This document shows, in pieces, positions 8,130 through 16,711 of a DNA stretch of 64,000 nucleotides. The DNA is from Sphingomonas psychrolutea. Lineage in GTDB: Bacteria; Pseudomonadota; Alphaproteobacteria; Sphingomonadales; Sphingomonadaceae. Position 1 is the stretch's first letter, and each line of letters opens with the position of its first letter. The DNA lies in assembly GCF_014636175.1 (NCBI RefSeq), contig NZ_BMDW01000017.1, positions 22,110 through 86,109 of the forward strand, read 5' to 3'. The notes beneath the pieces are model-generated. The model had not been told where the DNA came from, did no database searches, and worked only from the letters and a program-made list of their open reading frames with translations. The position numbers and the translations under genes are program-made.

Positions 8130-9791
8130 ATGCAAAGCTCACCTTTCGTCGCTCGCGCCGCCTGCCTGCTCGCCGCGCTCCTGCTCCCCACCGCCGCCGT
8201 CGCCGATGCGCTGGTCGATAACGTCAACGGCATCGCGCTCGATCAGGACGGCAAGGTCGTCCGCTTCACCGGGCTGTTGATCTCGCCCGAGGGCAAGGTG
8301 GTCAAGCTGCTGGCCGAGAATGACAAACGCCCGGCAAAGCTCGACTGGCGCTCTGATCAGCACGGCAAGGTTCTGCTGCCCGGATTCATCGATGCGCATG
8401 GCCATGTGATGGAATTGGGTTTCCGCGCGCTCGAACTCGATTTGTCGGGGACGAAGACGCTGGACGAGGCCAAGACCGCGATCGCCGCTTATGCCACCGC
8501 CAATCCCGAGCGGAAATGGATCGTCGGTGGCGGGTGGAACCAGGAGGTTTGGGGGCTCGGCCGCTTCCCGACTGCGGCCGATCTCGATGCGGTGGTGGGT
8601 GATCGCCCGGTGTGGCTGGCGCGCGCCGACGGCCATGCCAGCTGGGGCAATAGCGCGGCGTTGAAGGCAGCGGGGGTCACCGCCAAATCCGTCTCGCCCG
8701 CCGGTGGGCGGATCGAGAAGAGCGGCGCGGAGCCGAGCGGCGTGTTCGTCGATGCCGCGCAAGCTTTGGTCGAGAAGGTCGTGCCGCAGCCGCTGCCCAA
8801 GGAACGCGATTATGCGTTTCAGAAAGCGCAGGAAATTCTGCTCGGCTATGGCATCACCGCCACTGCCGATATGGGCAGCAGCCTCGACGATTGGCTCGCT
8901 TACCGCCGGGCGGGGGATGCCGGAGCCTTGCGCGTGCGGATCATGTCCTACGCCTTCGGGGTCGATACCGCGGTACGCGTCGGCGGGACCGGGCCGACGC
9001 CGTGGCTCTATGCTGACAAGCTCCGCATGGGGGGCGTGAAGCTCTATGCCGATGGTGCGCTCGGGTCGCGCGGGGCGTGGTTGAAGAAGCCGTATCGCGA
9101 TGCGCCGGGCCAATCGGGCGCGGGCTTCATGTCGGACGATGTGATCCGCAACTTGATGAGCCGCGCTGCGCTCGACCATTTTCAGGTCGCGGTCCACGCA
9201 ATCGGCGACCGCGCCAATGCCGAAGTACTCGACGCGATCGACGATATGGTCGGTACGTATAAGGGTGATCGGCGCTGGCGGATCGAACATGCGCAGATCG
9301 TCGATCCGGCCGATCTTCCGCGCTTCGGCAAGAATGGTATCATCGCCTCGATGCAGCCGACGCACCAGACCAGCGACCGGACGATGGCCGAGGCGCGCTT
9401 GGGGCCGGATCGGCTGGCGGGGGCCTATGCCTGGGCGTCGATGCTGAAGAACGGCGCGACACTCGCGTTCGGGTCGGACTATCCGGTCGAAAAGCCCGAT
9501 CCGTTCGCGGGCTGGGCCGCGGCTTTCACGCGGCAGGGTGCCGATGGCGAGCCCTATGGCGGCTGGCGCCCCGAGGAACGTGTCTCGCGCGAGCAAGCGT
9601 GGTGGGCGTTCACTGGCGCGGCGGCCTATGCCGGCTTCGCCGAGGAGAAGTTCGGGCGGCTGGGCGTCGGGCAACGCGCCGATTTCGTGATCGTCGATCG
9701 TGACCCGCTGCTGGCATCCCCCAGCGACCTGCGTGCGACTAAGGTCGAGCAGACCTGGGTCGGGGGCGAGAAGGTGTGGGTGCGAAAGTAG
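8130..9791 (+). CDS. Exported YtcJ-like amidohydrolase
   Basis: A 553-residue metal-dependent hydrolase of the amidohydrolase superfamily (YtcJ/Amidohydro_3 group). A cleavable signal peptide is evident (LLAALLLPTAAVADA), so it is periplasmic. The metal-binding HxH is DAHGHVMEL, with later conserved elements HAIGDRANAEVL, RIEHAQIV and the late Asp in FGSDYPVEKPDP; the C-terminal strand FVIVDRDPL is also typical. The substrate is unknown. ATG 8130 is taken as the start, giving a clean signal peptide; a TTG at 8112 is possible. The gene lies 56 bp from the divergent threonine ammonia-lyase start. Confidence 0.87.
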   Translation: MQSSPFVARAACLLAALLLPTAAVADALVDNVNGIALDQDGKVVRFTGLLISPEGKVVKLLAENDKRPAKLDWRSDQHGKVLLPGFIDAHGHVMELGFRALELDLSGTKTLDEAKTAIAAYATANPERKWIVGGGWNQEVWGLGRFPTAADLDAVVGDRPVWLARADGHASWGNSAALKAAGVTAKSVSPAGGRIEKSGAEPSGVFVDAAQALVEKVVPQPLPKERDYAFQKAQEILLGYGITATADMGSSLDDWLAYRRAGDAGALRVRIMSYAFGVDTAVRVGGTGPTPWLYADKLRMGGVKLYADGALGSRGAWLKKPYRDAPGQSGAGFMSDDVIRNLMSRAALDHFQVAVHAIGDRANAEVLDAIDDMVGTYKGDRRWRIEHAQIVDPADLPRFGKNGIIASMQPTHQTSDRTMAEARLGPDRLAGAYAWASMLKNGATLAFGSDYPVEKPDPFAGWAAAFTRQGADGEPYGGWRPEERVSREQAWWAFTGAAAYAGFAEEKFGRLGVGQRADFVIVDRDPLLASPSDLRATKVEQTWVGGEKVWVRK

Positions 9792-10183
9792 CGGCTTTCG
9801 ATACGGCCCATTTTTCCGGCTAAAGTCGCAAAGGTGACACGATCGGGCCGTCTTTGCGCGCGGAAGTTTAGGCTAAGGTTAGGCGTAAAACGGTTCGTTT
9901 CGCGCGGTCCTTCGGGGCCGAGCGGCGATTTGATGGCGCAGCGAGGTCAAAGAGCGACGGGCCGGGAGCCCGGATCATGAGTATGGCAGAGCGGGGGCGT
10001 GTAGGACATGGCCTGAAGCCTACCGATCCAAAGGAAGTGGAGTGTAAACAGAGTGCGGTCGCCTCGCAAACGTCGGGATCACCGCGGTGGTGATACAAGC
10101 GACTGACGCGCCGCAGGAACGTCGACAGTTGGTTGCAAGCCGTCATTCAGACAGAGGTAACAACTCTTGGCTAATTTGCCCGA
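9792..10183. other. Intergenic stretch without a supported gene
   Basis: About 390 bp between the amidohydrolase and a small exported protein. Base composition is lower in GC than the flanks. A 92-codon minus-strand frame (9868-10146) has no clear ribosome-binding site and a Cys/Arg/Pro-rich composition typical of chance frames. No tRNA, hairpin terminator or repeat family seen elsewhere in the window was recognised. It may be a decayed gene. Confidence 0.4.
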
Positions 10184-10570
10184 ATGAGAAAGTCGCTCAT
10201 AGCATTTGGCTTTGCCTACCTGTGGGCCTCTCAGGGAGCCGTAGCGCAAAATGTGCCGGGGAAAAGCTGCTACTATCCGGCGTCGAAGGGGTATTGGGCA
10301 CCCAAACTCGCCGTACAGCGAAAGAGAACAAAAGAATGCCTGATCCGCATCTCTTATGAGATCGCAGCGAGGGGCTCGCCGTACGTCGACGCTGGGCTAT
10401 CTGCGGCGGATTATTGCCAGCAGGCGTATACATACGAAGAGGAAAAGGTCGCCGCGAAAGAGGGGCGTCCCCTCAACCTGGATGTTGCGAGGACTCGGGC
10501 AGCGGCTTTCGCACGTCCCTGGATACAGCAGGCCCTCAAACTGAAATGCCTGCCGCCGAGCGCGAGATGA
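10184..10570 (+). CDS. Small exported hypothetical protein
   Basis: A 128-residue protein with a plausible signal peptide (about residues 1-22, ending GAVAQ) followed by a mature part with four cysteines (in KSCYY, KECLI, DYCQQ, LKCLP). Even cysteine number and export suggest two periplasmic disulfides. No family was recognised. Codon usage is less GC-biased at third positions than in neighbouring housekeeping genes, which may mean recent acquisition. It converges with ctrA, and the hairpin at 10618-10647 lies between them. An ORF of this size with a signal peptide is probably real, but there is no operon context. Confidence 0.55.
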   Translation: MRKSLIAFGFAYLWASQGAVAQNVPGKSCYYPASKGYWAPKLAVQRKRTKECLIRISYEIAARGSPYVDAGLSAADYCQQAYTYEEEKVAAKEGRPLNLDVARTRAAAFARPWIQQALKLKCLPPSAR

Positions 10571-10612
10571 ATGACCGCAAGTGGGCGCTTCCAGCCACCC
10601 CACCCCCCAGAC

Positions 10613-10647
10613 AAAAAAGGCCGCGGCACCCCCCGATGCCGCGGCCT
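10613..10647 (-). terminator. Rho-independent terminator of ctrA
   Basis: On the minus strand an 11-bp GC-rich stem (AGGCCGCGGCA at 10618-10628 pairs with TGCCGCGGCCT at 10637-10647, 8-nt loop) is followed directly by a run of six T (complement of 10613-10618). It sits about 35 bp past the ctrA stop. The position and T run make this a confident call. Confidence 0.85.
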
Positions 10648-10683
10648 GCTCCCGGGTACTGGGGAGCGGTACGTCTTTGAAAA

Positions 10684-11388
10684 TCAGGCGACGGCGGCGG
10701 GGACCATCACGTCTTCGGGTTCGCGCAGGACGTAACCGCGGCCCCAGACGGTTTCGATGTAGTTTTCGCCTTCGCACGCCATCGACAGCTTCTTGCGAAG
10801 TTTGCAAATGAACACGTCGATGATCTTGAGTTCGGGTTCGTCCATGCCGCCGTACAGGTGGTTGAGGAACATTTCCTTGGTCAGCGTCGTGCCCTTGCGC
10901 AGCGAGAGCAGCTCGAGCATCGCATATTCCTTGCCGGTCAGATGGACGCGCGCGCCATCGACTTCGACCGTCTTCGCATCGAGATTGACCGCAAGCTTGC
11001 CGGTGCGGATGACCGACTGGCTGTGGCCCTTCGAGCGGCGCACCACGGCGTGGATGCGGGCGGTGAGTTCTTCGCGGTGGAAGGGCTTGGTGACGTAATC
11101 GTCGGCGCCGAAGCCGAACGAGCGAACCTTGCTGTCCATCTCGTTAATGCCCGACAGGATCAGCACCGGAGTCTGGACGCGGGCGACACGGAGCCGCTTG
11201 AGCACATCGTACCCGTGCATATCGGGCAAATTGAGATCGAGCAGGATGATGTCGTAATCATACAGCTTGCCCAGATCGAGGCCTTCTTCGCCGAGATCGG
11301 TCTTATAGACATTGAAACCTTCGGTGGTCAGCATGAGCTCGATCGCCTTGGCGGTCGTCGGCTCGTCCTCGATCAGCAATACGCGCAT
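10684..11388 (-). CDS. ctrA: Cell cycle response regulator CtrA
   Basis: A 234-residue OmpR-type response regulator, the essential alphaproteobacterial cell cycle master regulator. The receiver domain (1-120) opens [17 protein letters not shown] and has the phospho-acceptor D51 ([10 protein letters not shown]), with K in YVTKPF. The C-terminal winged helix (about 125-225) includes [12 protein letters not shown] and [10 protein letters not shown], the DNA-reading helix, identical in style to Caulobacter CtrA. The ATG at 11388 is the family start. The usual ClpXP-degradable C-terminus ending AA is modified here to PAAVA, still hydrophobic with Ala near the end. A CtrA-type box and two GANTC sites lie about 100-130 bp upstream, suggesting autoregulation and methylation control. 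Confidence 0.97.
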   Translation of the reverse strand: MRVLLIEDEPTTAKAIELMLTTEGFNVYKTDLGEEGLDLGKLYDYDIILLDLNLPDMHGYDVLKRLRVARVQTPVLILSGINEMDSKVRSFGFGADDYVTKPFHREELTARIHAVVRRSKGHSQSVIRTGKLAVNLDAKTVEVDGARVHLTGKEYAMLELLSLRKGTTLTKEMFLNHLYGGMDEPELKIIDVFICKLRKKLSMACEGENYIETVWGRGYVLREPEDVMVPAAVA

Positions 11389-11486
11389 CTGGGCGTTCCC
11401 CACTCTTTCATCAGGCGTTCGGCACCCCCGGCGGCCCGACTTGCCTGAACCAAACCATTAACCTCTTCAGTGATGAACGCAAAAGG

Positions 11487-11501
11487 TTAATTTCAAATTA
11501 A
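11487..11501 (-). promoter_or_regulatory. CtrA box TTAA-N7-TTAA upstream of ctrA
   Basis: TTAA at 11487-11490 and TTAA at 11498-11501 with exactly 7 nt between, the full CtrA consensus. It lies about 100 bp upstream of the ctrA ATG, as expected for the autoregulated promoter known in Caulobacter and other alphaproteobacteria. The match is seen directly; the regulatory role is inferred. Confidence 0.75.
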
Positions 11502-11508
11502 TCGGCCT

Positions 11509-11521
11509 GAATCCACGAGTC
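11509..11521. promoter_or_regulatory. Two GANTC (CcrM-type) methylation sites near the ctrA promoter
   Basis: GAATC (11509-11513) and GAGTC (11517-11521), 3 nt apart, close to the CtrA box. In Caulobacter a GANTC in the ctrA P1 promoter couples transcription to passage of the replication fork. Two sites so close together are unlikely by chance at this GC content. Confidence 0.55.
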
Positions 11522-11535
11522 GCAAGGGATTATAC

Positions 11536-12441
11536 TTAGCGCTGCAGCGCGCAGAGCGATTTCAGATGCTCGCTGAGATAGGCAATCAACACCTCGACCC
11601 GCGCCGGACGGAGCGTTCCGGGCGAGGTCATCAGATGCAGCGCGCCGCCATGCGGAATCCACTCCGACAGGATCGGCACCAGCCGCCCCGCCGCAACATC
11701 GTCGCCGACGATGAAATCGGGTAGCATCGCGATGCCGAGGCCACGGCGCAGCGCCGGCAGCATCGCCTCGCCGCTATTGGTCGCAAGCGGGCCACGCAGC
11801 CGCACCGAGACTTCGGTCCCATCCGGCCCAACAAAGCGCCATGGCGTCGTGACGTTGGTATAGGCAAAGCAGCGATGCTCGCCGAGTTGGCCGGGATGCG
11901 TCGGGGTGCCGGCCTGCGCGAGATATTCCGGCGCGGCGACCAGATACATCCGCATATCGGCGAGTTTGCGCGCGCGCAGCGAGGAATCGGGCAAAGCGGC
12001 GATCCTCAGCGCGATGTCGAAGCCTTCGGCGACGATGTCGACGCGTGCATCGGACAGATGCAGGTCGATCTCGATGCCCGGATGCGCGACGAGGAAATCG
12101 GCAATGACGGGGGCGATCGCGATCAGGCCGAGCGACATTGGCGCGGCGACGCGGACCAGGCCGGTCGGCGCGGTCGCGGCGTCGAGCGCGGCTTCTTCGG
12201 CCGCAGTGGCCTCGGCCAGAATGCGCGCGGCATGTTCCGCAAGGGCCTTGCCATTTTCGGTGAGGCTGAGGCGGCGCGATGTGCGGTGGAACAGCGACTG
12301 GCCGAGATGCGTCTCGAGCCGGGTGATCGCCTTCGAAACGGTCGCCTTGGACACGCCGATCGCGTCGGCTGCGCCGCTGAACGAGCGGTGTTCGACGACA
12401 CAGGCGAAAATCGCCCAGGCTTCGAGATCGGGCAGGCGCAT
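11536..12441 (-). CDS. LysR-family transcriptional regulator
   Basis: A 301-residue LysR regulator. The N-terminal winged helix-turn-helix (about 1-65) contains FACVVEHRSFSGAADAIGVSKATVSKAITRLE, and the rest is the substrate-binding effector domain (about 90-295), of the DhcR/CrgA-like group. ATG 12441 (MRLPDLEAW) is the family start; the longer in-frame ATG at 12495 would be encoded by a palindromic repeat. It is divergent from the pirin gene, and pirin and WrbA genes follow on the opposite strand, so it may control them (an electrophile or quinone response is plausible, not shown). Confidence 0.9.
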   Translation of the reverse strand: MRLPDLEAWAIFACVVEHRSFSGAADAIGVSKATVSKAITRLETHLGQSLFHRTSRRLSLTENGKALAEHAARILAEATAAEEAALDAATAPTGLVRVAAPMSLGLIAIAPVIADFLVAHPGIEIDLHLSDARVDIVAEGFDIALRIAALPDSSLRARKLADMRMYLVAAPEYLAQAGTPTHPGQLGEHRCFAYTNVTTPWRFVGPDGTEVSVRLRGPLATNSGEAMLPALRRGLGIAMLPDFIVGDDVAAGRLVPILSEWIPHGGALHLMTSPGTLRPARVEVLIAYLSEHLKSLCALQR

Positions 12442-12453
12442 GGGACCAACTTT

Positions 12454-12548
12454 CTCCCCTCCCGCTTGTGGGAGGGGTTGGGGGAGGGGAGTCACTGCGA
12501 GCGTTGAATATTGCCCACCCCCAGCCCCTCCCGCAAGCGGGAGGGGAG
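12454..12548. repeat. Paired CCCCTCCCGC palindromes in the LysR-pirin promoter region
   Basis: Two GC-rich hairpins, CCCCTCCCGC-tt-GTGGGAGGGG (near 12456-12476) and CCCCTCCCGC-aa-GCGGGAGGGG (12525-12546), about 50 bp apart. The same hairpin occurs twice at 13344-13440, and a related form lies inside pdhC (20606-20711). They belong to one dispersed repeat family. Confidence 0.75.
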
Positions 12549-12633
12549 ATTATATGAAACAATCCGTTTCCAGTGTTTCCATTTACCGCATGATCGAAAT
12601 CCCTATCTTAGCGGCAACATGAGGAGACACCCA

Positions 12634-13332
12634 ATGATCGAGAAGAGATCGTTCGAAAGCCTGGGCCATGCCGATCACGGCTGGCTGAACGCCCGCCACC
12701 ATTTTTCGTTCGCCGATTATTACGAACCCGCCCGGATGGGCTGGGGCGCGATCCGCGTGTGGAACGATGACGAGATCGCCGCGAACAGCGGCTTCCCGCC
12801 GCATCCGCACCGCGACATGGAGATCATCACTTATGTCCGCTCTGGTGCGATCACGCATAAAGATTCGCTCGGCAATCAGGGCCGCACCGGCGCTGGCGAT
12901 GTGCAGGTGATGAGTGCCGGCACCGGCGTGCGCCATGCCGAATATAATCTGGAAGCCGAACAGACCCGGATCTTCCAGATCTGGATCGAACCGACGCGTA
13001 CCGGCGGTGCGCCCTCCTGGGGCGCCAAGCCGTTCCCGAAGGATGATCGGTCGGGCAAGTTCGTGACGCTCGCCAGTGGGTTTGCCGAGGATAGCGATGC
13101 ACTGCCGATCCGCGCCGATGCGCGCGTGCTGGCGGCGATGGTGCGGGCGGGCGAGACGATCACGCACGAGGTTGCGGCTGGCCGCCATGCCTATCTCGTC
13201 CCCGCGACCGGGCGGATCGAGATTGCCGGCCAAACGTTCGAAGCGCGCGACGGCGCGGCGATCGATGGCGGCCAGACCGTCACGATCACCGCGCTCGAAG
13301 ATGCCGAGCTGGTGCTGGTTGATTCTGAGTAA
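12634..13332 (+). CDS. Pirin family protein
   Basis: A 232-residue bicupin of the pirin family, similar in length to E. coli YhhW quercetinase. The N-terminal cupin metal ligands are seen in FPPHPHRDMEIITYV (two His), and the third His and Glu in GVRHAEYNLE. This set supports a bound Fe or other metal; activity might be quercetin 2,3-dioxygenase-like or regulatory. Start ATG 12634 follows a clear GAGGAGA site. It is divergent from the LysR gene and followed by wrbA after a repeat pair, a common association of LysR, pirin and quinone reductase. Confidence 0.92.
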   Translation: MIEKRSFESLGHADHGWLNARHHFSFADYYEPARMGWGAIRVWNDDEIAANSGFPPHPHRDMEIITYVRSGAITHKDSLGNQGRTGAGDVQVMSAGTGVRHAEYNLEAEQTRIFQIWIEPTRTGGAPSWGAKPFPKDDRSGKFVTLASGFAEDSDALPIRADARVLAAMVRAGETITHEVAAGRHAYLVPATGRIEIAGQTFEARDGAAIDGGQTVTITALEDAELVLVDSE

Positions 13333-13343
13333 CCGGTAAAATC

Positions 13344-13440
13344 CCCCTCCCGCTTGCGGGAGGGGTCAGGGGAGAGCGTGTCCGCACGCAGTGCCTCCCC
13401 GAACATTCCCTCCCCCAACCCCTCCCGCAGGCGGGAGGGG
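13344..13440. repeat. Paired CCCCTCCCGC palindromes between pirin and wrbA
   Basis: CCCCTCCCGC-tt-GCGGGAGGGG (13344-13365) and CCCCTCCCGC-ag-GCGGGAGGGG (13419-13440). Same family and same spacing style as 12454-12548. The second hairpin ends 22 bp before the wrbA start, so it could attenuate or stabilise the mRNA between the two genes. Confidence 0.75.
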
Positions 13441-13462
13441 AGCAAACAGAAGGACTGATCCC

Positions 13463-14065
13463 ATGACCAAAGTTCTCGTGCTCTATTACTCCTCTTACGG
13501 CCATATCGAACAAATGGCCGACGCCGTCGCCGAGGGCGCGCGCTCCGCCGGTGCCGAAGTCGAGATCCGCCGTGTCGCCGAGACCGCGCCGCAAGCGGTG
13601 ATCGAAGCTGCGCATTTCAAGACAGATACCGCCCACCCGCTGATCGAAAGCCCCGATGCGCTGGCCAATTATGACGCGATCATCGTCGGCGCGCCGACGC
13701 GCTTCGGCCGGATGCCGAGCCAGATGGCGTCGTTTTGGGATACCACCGGCGGCCTGTGGTTCACCGGAAAGCTGATCGGCAAGGTTGGCGGTGCGTTCAC
13801 CTCGACCGCGAGCCAGCATGGCGGGCAAGAGACGACCTTGTTCTCGATCATCACCAATCTGCTCCACCACGGCATGACCATCGTCGGCCTCGATTATGGC
13901 TTTCAGGATCAGATGGGGGTCGACAAGATCCGTGGCGGATCGCCTTATGGTGCGACGACGATTGCAGGTGGCGATGGCAGCCGCCAGCCGGGCGAAGAGG
14001 AACTCGCCGGCGCGCGCTATCAGGGCAAGCGCATTGCCGAGACGGCCGCCAAGCTCAGTGCCTGA
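13463..14065 (+). CDS. wrbA: NAD(P)H:quinone oxidoreductase type IV (WrbA)
   Basis: A 200-residue flavodoxin-fold FMN enzyme reducing quinones by two electrons, avoiding semiquinone radicals. Diagnostic features: [15 protein letters not shown] (FMN phosphate loop), [25 protein letters not shown] and [19 protein letters not shown]. Length matches E. coli WrbA (198). Probably co-expressed with the pirin gene 130 bp upstream. Its 3' end overlaps the convergent peptidase gene by about 11 bp. Confidence 0.95.
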   Translation: MTKVLVLYYSSYGHIEQMADAVAEGARSAGAEVEIRRVAETAPQAVIEAAHFKTDTAHPLIESPDALANYDAIIVGAPTRFGRMPSQMASFWDTTGGLWFTGKLIGKVGGAFTSTASQHGGQETTLFSIITNLLHHGMTIVGLDYGFQDQMGVDKIRGGSPYGATTIAGGDGSRQPGEEELAGARYQGKRIAETAAKLSA

Positions 14066-14906
14066 CCTCGGGCACCCGCGGTGCTACCGGGCCAAGGATC
14101 GGCGGCGGTAGCACCGTCGGGGGGCGGAGCGGAGGCGGAAGAACGGTCGGCACGACGGCGGGCGGCGACAGCCACGCGTCGGACACGTCGGCGACCTTCG
14201 GGCTGCCGGGGTAGCTTGAGCGCGCGCGCGAAAAGGTCAGGCGTGCGCGCGCCGCGCCCAGCGCGTTCACGTTTGCGCCAACCCAGCGCCAATGCCACGG
14301 CTCCCACGTCACGCCCTGCGCATTGCCGGCGGGAAAGGACAGTTCGAACCCGTAATCCGGCGCGTGTGTCAGGAGCCAGCGTCCAGCCGGGGTTGCGGCC
14401 ATGCAAGCGTCGACATCGGGACATCCAGGCGCAGGTCGCACGCCAAAGTCGATAGAATATCCCGTTGCATGCTCGCTATAGCCCGGCGGCCCGACAAAGC
14501 GCGCGCGAGAAACCGGGTCTGGACAAATGCCGGGAGTATAATTGCGGCAGAAAACCGCGCGCTGATGCGCGATCTTGCGGAAACACGACACGCCGTGGAG
14601 CGCTTTACCGACCCCCGGCGTCGCGGCGGCGGCAGCGAGCATCCGCGTGAGATCGGGCGCGGCGTCGCGGTGGACGAGGCACGGCAGGCCGATCGAAAAG
14701 CCGGGCGGTGCTGCGAGCAGGTCGGTCCGCGCCGCCTCGGCATAAGGCAAATGGCCGAACATGCGCCCGTCTTGCATCGGCGGCGGCAAATCGCTCTGCG
14801 CAGCGTCCGCGGTGATCGGCGACACGGCAAATAGCAGGGCAACCCAGCCCGATGCGACCTGAATCGCCCATTTCCGTCGCGCCGCCACAGGTAACGGCTC
14901 TGGCAT
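14055..14906 (-). CDS. VanY-like (M15 family) D-alanyl-D-alanine carboxypeptidase homolog
   Basis: A 283-residue predicted zinc peptidase acting on peptidoglycan stem peptides or related cell-wall targets. The M15 metal motifs are present: [11 protein letters not shown] (SxHxxGxxxD) and WEPWHWRW (ExxH). A hydrophobic segment ([18 protein letters not shown]) about 20-40 residues from the start acts as a signal peptide or anchor. The C-terminal 50 residues are proline-rich ([16 protein letters not shown]) and look disordered or wall-spanning. The start is uncertain: ATG 14906 avoids overlap with the divergent pseudouridine synthase gene, while ATG 14945 would overlap it. Confidence 0.82.
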   Translation of the reverse strand: MPEPLPVAARRKWAIQVASGWVALLFAVSPITADAAQSDLPPPMQDGRMFGHLPYAEAARTDLLAAPPGFSIGLPCLVHRDAAPDLTRMLAAAAATPGVGKALHGVSCFRKIAHQRAVFCRNYTPGICPDPVSRARFVGPPGYSEHATGYSIDFGVRPAPGCPDVDACMAATPAGRWLLTHAPDYGFELSFPAGNAQGVTWEPWHWRWVGANVNALGAARARLTFSRARSSYPGSPKVADVSDAWLSPPAVVPTVLPPPLRPPTVLPPPILGPVAPRVPEVRH

Positions 14907-14935
14907 GTCGGCGCTGGCGGTGGCAAGGGTCGTCG

Positions 14936-15586
14936 ATGCTGGCAAATCATGTTCTTTTTCTCGACGGCGAAGCGCTCGTTATCGACAAGCCCGCCGGGCT
15001 CCCGGTCGACCGTCCGCGCGATGGCTCGATCTCCCTTGAAAACCATCTCGATGGGCTGACTTTCGGGTTCAAACGCTGGCCGGTGCCGGTGCACCGGCTC
15101 GACCGCGATACGTCGGGGTGCCTGCTGCTGTCGCGCAACCCGAAGGCGCATGCCAAGCTGCACCAGGCCTTCGAGCAGGGGCTGGTGCGCAAACGCTATC
15201 TCGCCGTGCTCGAGGGCGTGGTCGAGGGCGAGAGCGGACTGATCGATCTCGCGCTGGCGAAGGTCAGCACGGAGGAGACCGGCTGGCGGATGGTCGGCGA
15301 TCCGAAAGGAAAACCGTCGCGCACCGCCTGGCGCGTGATCGAAGTAAAAGACGGCCGTAGCTTCGTCGAGTTCATCCCGGAGACGGGGCGCACGCACCAG
15401 ATTCGCGTCCATGCCGCCGAAGCGCTCGGCGCGCCGGTGGTGGGCGATCCGGTTTACGGGAGCGGGGGCAAGGAATCGCTGCTCCACGCCGCCGAATTGA
15501 CGATCCCGCGCGAGGGCAAGGAGCCGATCGTGGCAAAAGCGCCGCTGCCCGCGCGCTTCGCGGCGGCGGGGTTTGGGGAGGGGTGA
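14936..15586 (+). CDS. RluA-family pseudouridine synthase
   Basis: A 216-residue enzyme that isomerises uridine to pseudouridine in RNA. The catalytic aspartate is D56 in the family motif HRLDRDTSG; KRYLAVLEG and the C-terminal GRTHQIRVHAAEALGAPVVGD are the other conserved RluA blocks. It lacks an N-terminal S4 RNA-binding domain, like TruC and RluA, so the target could be tRNA or 23S rRNA. It converges with arfB, with a hairpin between the two stops. Confidence 0.88.
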   Translation: MLANHVLFLDGEALVIDKPAGLPVDRPRDGSISLENHLDGLTFGFKRWPVPVHRLDRDTSGCLLLSRNPKAHAKLHQAFEQGLVRKRYLAVLEGVVEGESGLIDLALAKVSTEETGWRMVGDPKGKPSRTAWRVIEVKDGRSFVEFIPETGRTHQIRVHAAEALGAPVVGDPVYGSGGKESLLHAAELTIPREGKEPIVAKAPLPARFAAAGFGEG

Positions 15587-15590
15587 GGCA

Positions 15591-15621
15591 CTTCTCCCCT
15601 CCCTGAAAGGGAGGGGAGAAG
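15591..15621. terminator. 14-bp perfect hairpin between convergent genes
   Basis: CTTCTCCCCTCCCT (15591-15604), loop gaa, AGGGAGGGGAGAAG (15608-15621). It lies 4 bp past the pseudouridine synthase stop and 6 bp past the arfB stop, so a bidirectional terminator is likely. No long T run follows; it also resembles the CCCCTCCCGC repeat family. Confidence 0.55.
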
Positions 15622-15627
15622 GCAAGG

Positions 15628-16050
15628 CTAATCCGTCACCCGCCCCCTGAGCGATTTCACCACCGATCGCTTGGTCTTCCCATCCACCCGCTTTGCTTTC
15701 GCGGCCTTGCTCGGCTTGGTCGGGCGGCGGCGTTTGGGGACGATTGTCGCTTCGCGGATCAGGTCGACCAGCCGTTCGCGCACCTCCTGCCGGTTGAGCA
15801 ATTGCGAGCGCGCGCCTTCGCTGCGCAGCACCAACACGCCGTCGCGCGTCAGGCGTGACCCGGCCAGCACCGCGAGCCGGTTCTTCACCGCCAGCGGCAA
15901 GGACGGCGAATTGCCGACGTCGAAACGCAGCATCACTGCGCTGTCGGTGGTGTTGACATGCTGCCCGCCGGGGCCGCCGGCGCGCGTGAAGCTCTCCGAC
16001 AGCTCGTCGCTGTCGATGCTGATCGTGCGGGTGATGGGGATCGCGGCCAT
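15628..16050 (-). CDS. arfB: Alternative ribosome-rescue factor ArfB (YaeJ)
   Basis: A 140-residue codon-independent peptidyl-tRNA hydrolase that rescues ribosomes stalled on non-stop mRNA. The catalytic GGQ motif is present in the family context TRAGGPGGQHVNTTDSAV, and the C-terminus is a long, very basic tail (KRRRPTKPSKAAKAKRVDGKTKRS) which in ArfB threads into the empty mRNA channel. The length matches E. coli ArfB (140). ATG 16050 is the family start. It stands alone, convergent with the pseudouridine synthase and divergent from the fRMsr gene. Confidence 0.95.
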   Translation of the reverse strand: MAAIPITRTISIDSDELSESFTRAGGPGGQHVNTTDSAVMLRFDVGNSPSLPLAVKNRLAVLAGSRLTRDGVLVLRSEGARSQLLNRQEVRERLVDLIREATIVPKRRRPTKPSKAAKAKRVDGKTKRSVVKSLRGRVTD

Positions 16051-16113
16051 CGCCCGCCCATAAATCAAGCCAGCGGCTTTCGCGAGGGGGCGGGAGCGGA
16101 TACATCGACCGCC

Positions 16114-16599
16114 ATGTACGACTTCACGATCGACCAAAGCTCCAAGGCCGAGCTTTACCGCGACCTCCATTCGGCGCTCGGTGCGCTGACCGACGGAGAA
16201 AGCGATGCGATCGCCAATATGGCGAATGCCGCCGCGCTGATCTGGCAATATCTGCCCGATCTCAACTGGGCGGGATTTTACCGGAACGTCGGCGGCGAAC
16301 TGGTGGTCGGGCCGTTCCTCGGCAAGCCCGCTTGCATCCGCATCGCGTTTGGCGACGGGGTGTGTGGTGCGGCGGCGGCGACGCGCGAGACGCAGCGGGT
16401 CGAGGACGTCCACGCCTTTCCCGGCCATATTGCGTGCGATGCGGTGAGCCGCTCGGAGCTGGTCGTGCCGATCGTGCACGCCGGGCGGTTGATCGGCGTG
16501 CTCGATCTCGACAGTCCGACGCCAGCGCGCTTCGATGCCGCCGATGCCGTCGGATGCGAGGCGCTGGTCGCGCTGCTCGCGCCACGCGTCGCCGGCTGA
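16114..16599 (+). CDS. msrC: Free methionine-(R)-sulfoxide reductase (GAF domain)
   Basis: A 161-residue GAF-fold enzyme that reduces free Met-R-sulfoxide. Conserved family blocks are NWAGFYR, FLGKPACIRI, GVCGAAAATRETQRVEDVHAFPGHIACDA and SELVVPI. The three family cysteines (in PAC, GVCG and IACD) are all there, including the catalytic one. Length is typical. It is divergent from arfB by 63 bp and stands alone. Confidence 0.93.
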   Translation: MYDFTIDQSSKAELYRDLHSALGALTDGESDAIANMANAAALIWQYLPDLNWAGFYRNVGGELVVGPFLGKPACIRIAFGDGVCGAAAATRETQRVEDVHAFPGHIACDAVSRSELVVPIVHAGRLIGVLDLDSPTPARFDAADAVGCEALVALLAPRVAG

Positions 16600-16617
16600 T
16601 CCGTTTCGGGACACTCG

Positions 16618-16632
16618 TTAACCTAGAGTAAA
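16618..16632 (+). promoter_or_regulatory. Near-consensus CtrA-like box (7 of 8)
   Basis: TTAA (16618-16621), 7 nt, TAAA (16629-16632), about 80 bp upstream of the RcnB-like gene start. One mismatch from TTAA-N7-TTAA. Weak on its own; noted because the same window encodes CtrA. Confidence 0.3.
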
Positions 16633-16711
16633 ACCGGGGAAAAGGGTAACTTAGCCGTTAATGATGTGACGGCGTGCATCCGCGCACAGTGCCGCGACGG
16701 GAGTGTTTACC

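Noticed and set aside
9868..10146. Possible 92-residue minus-strand gene
   Set aside because: No ribosome-binding site, Cys/Arg/Pro-rich chance composition and no recognisable family.
12454..13440. Clustered hairpins considered as a CRISPR array
   Set aside because: The units are paired palindromes with unequal spacing and no set of unique spacers; no cas genes are present.
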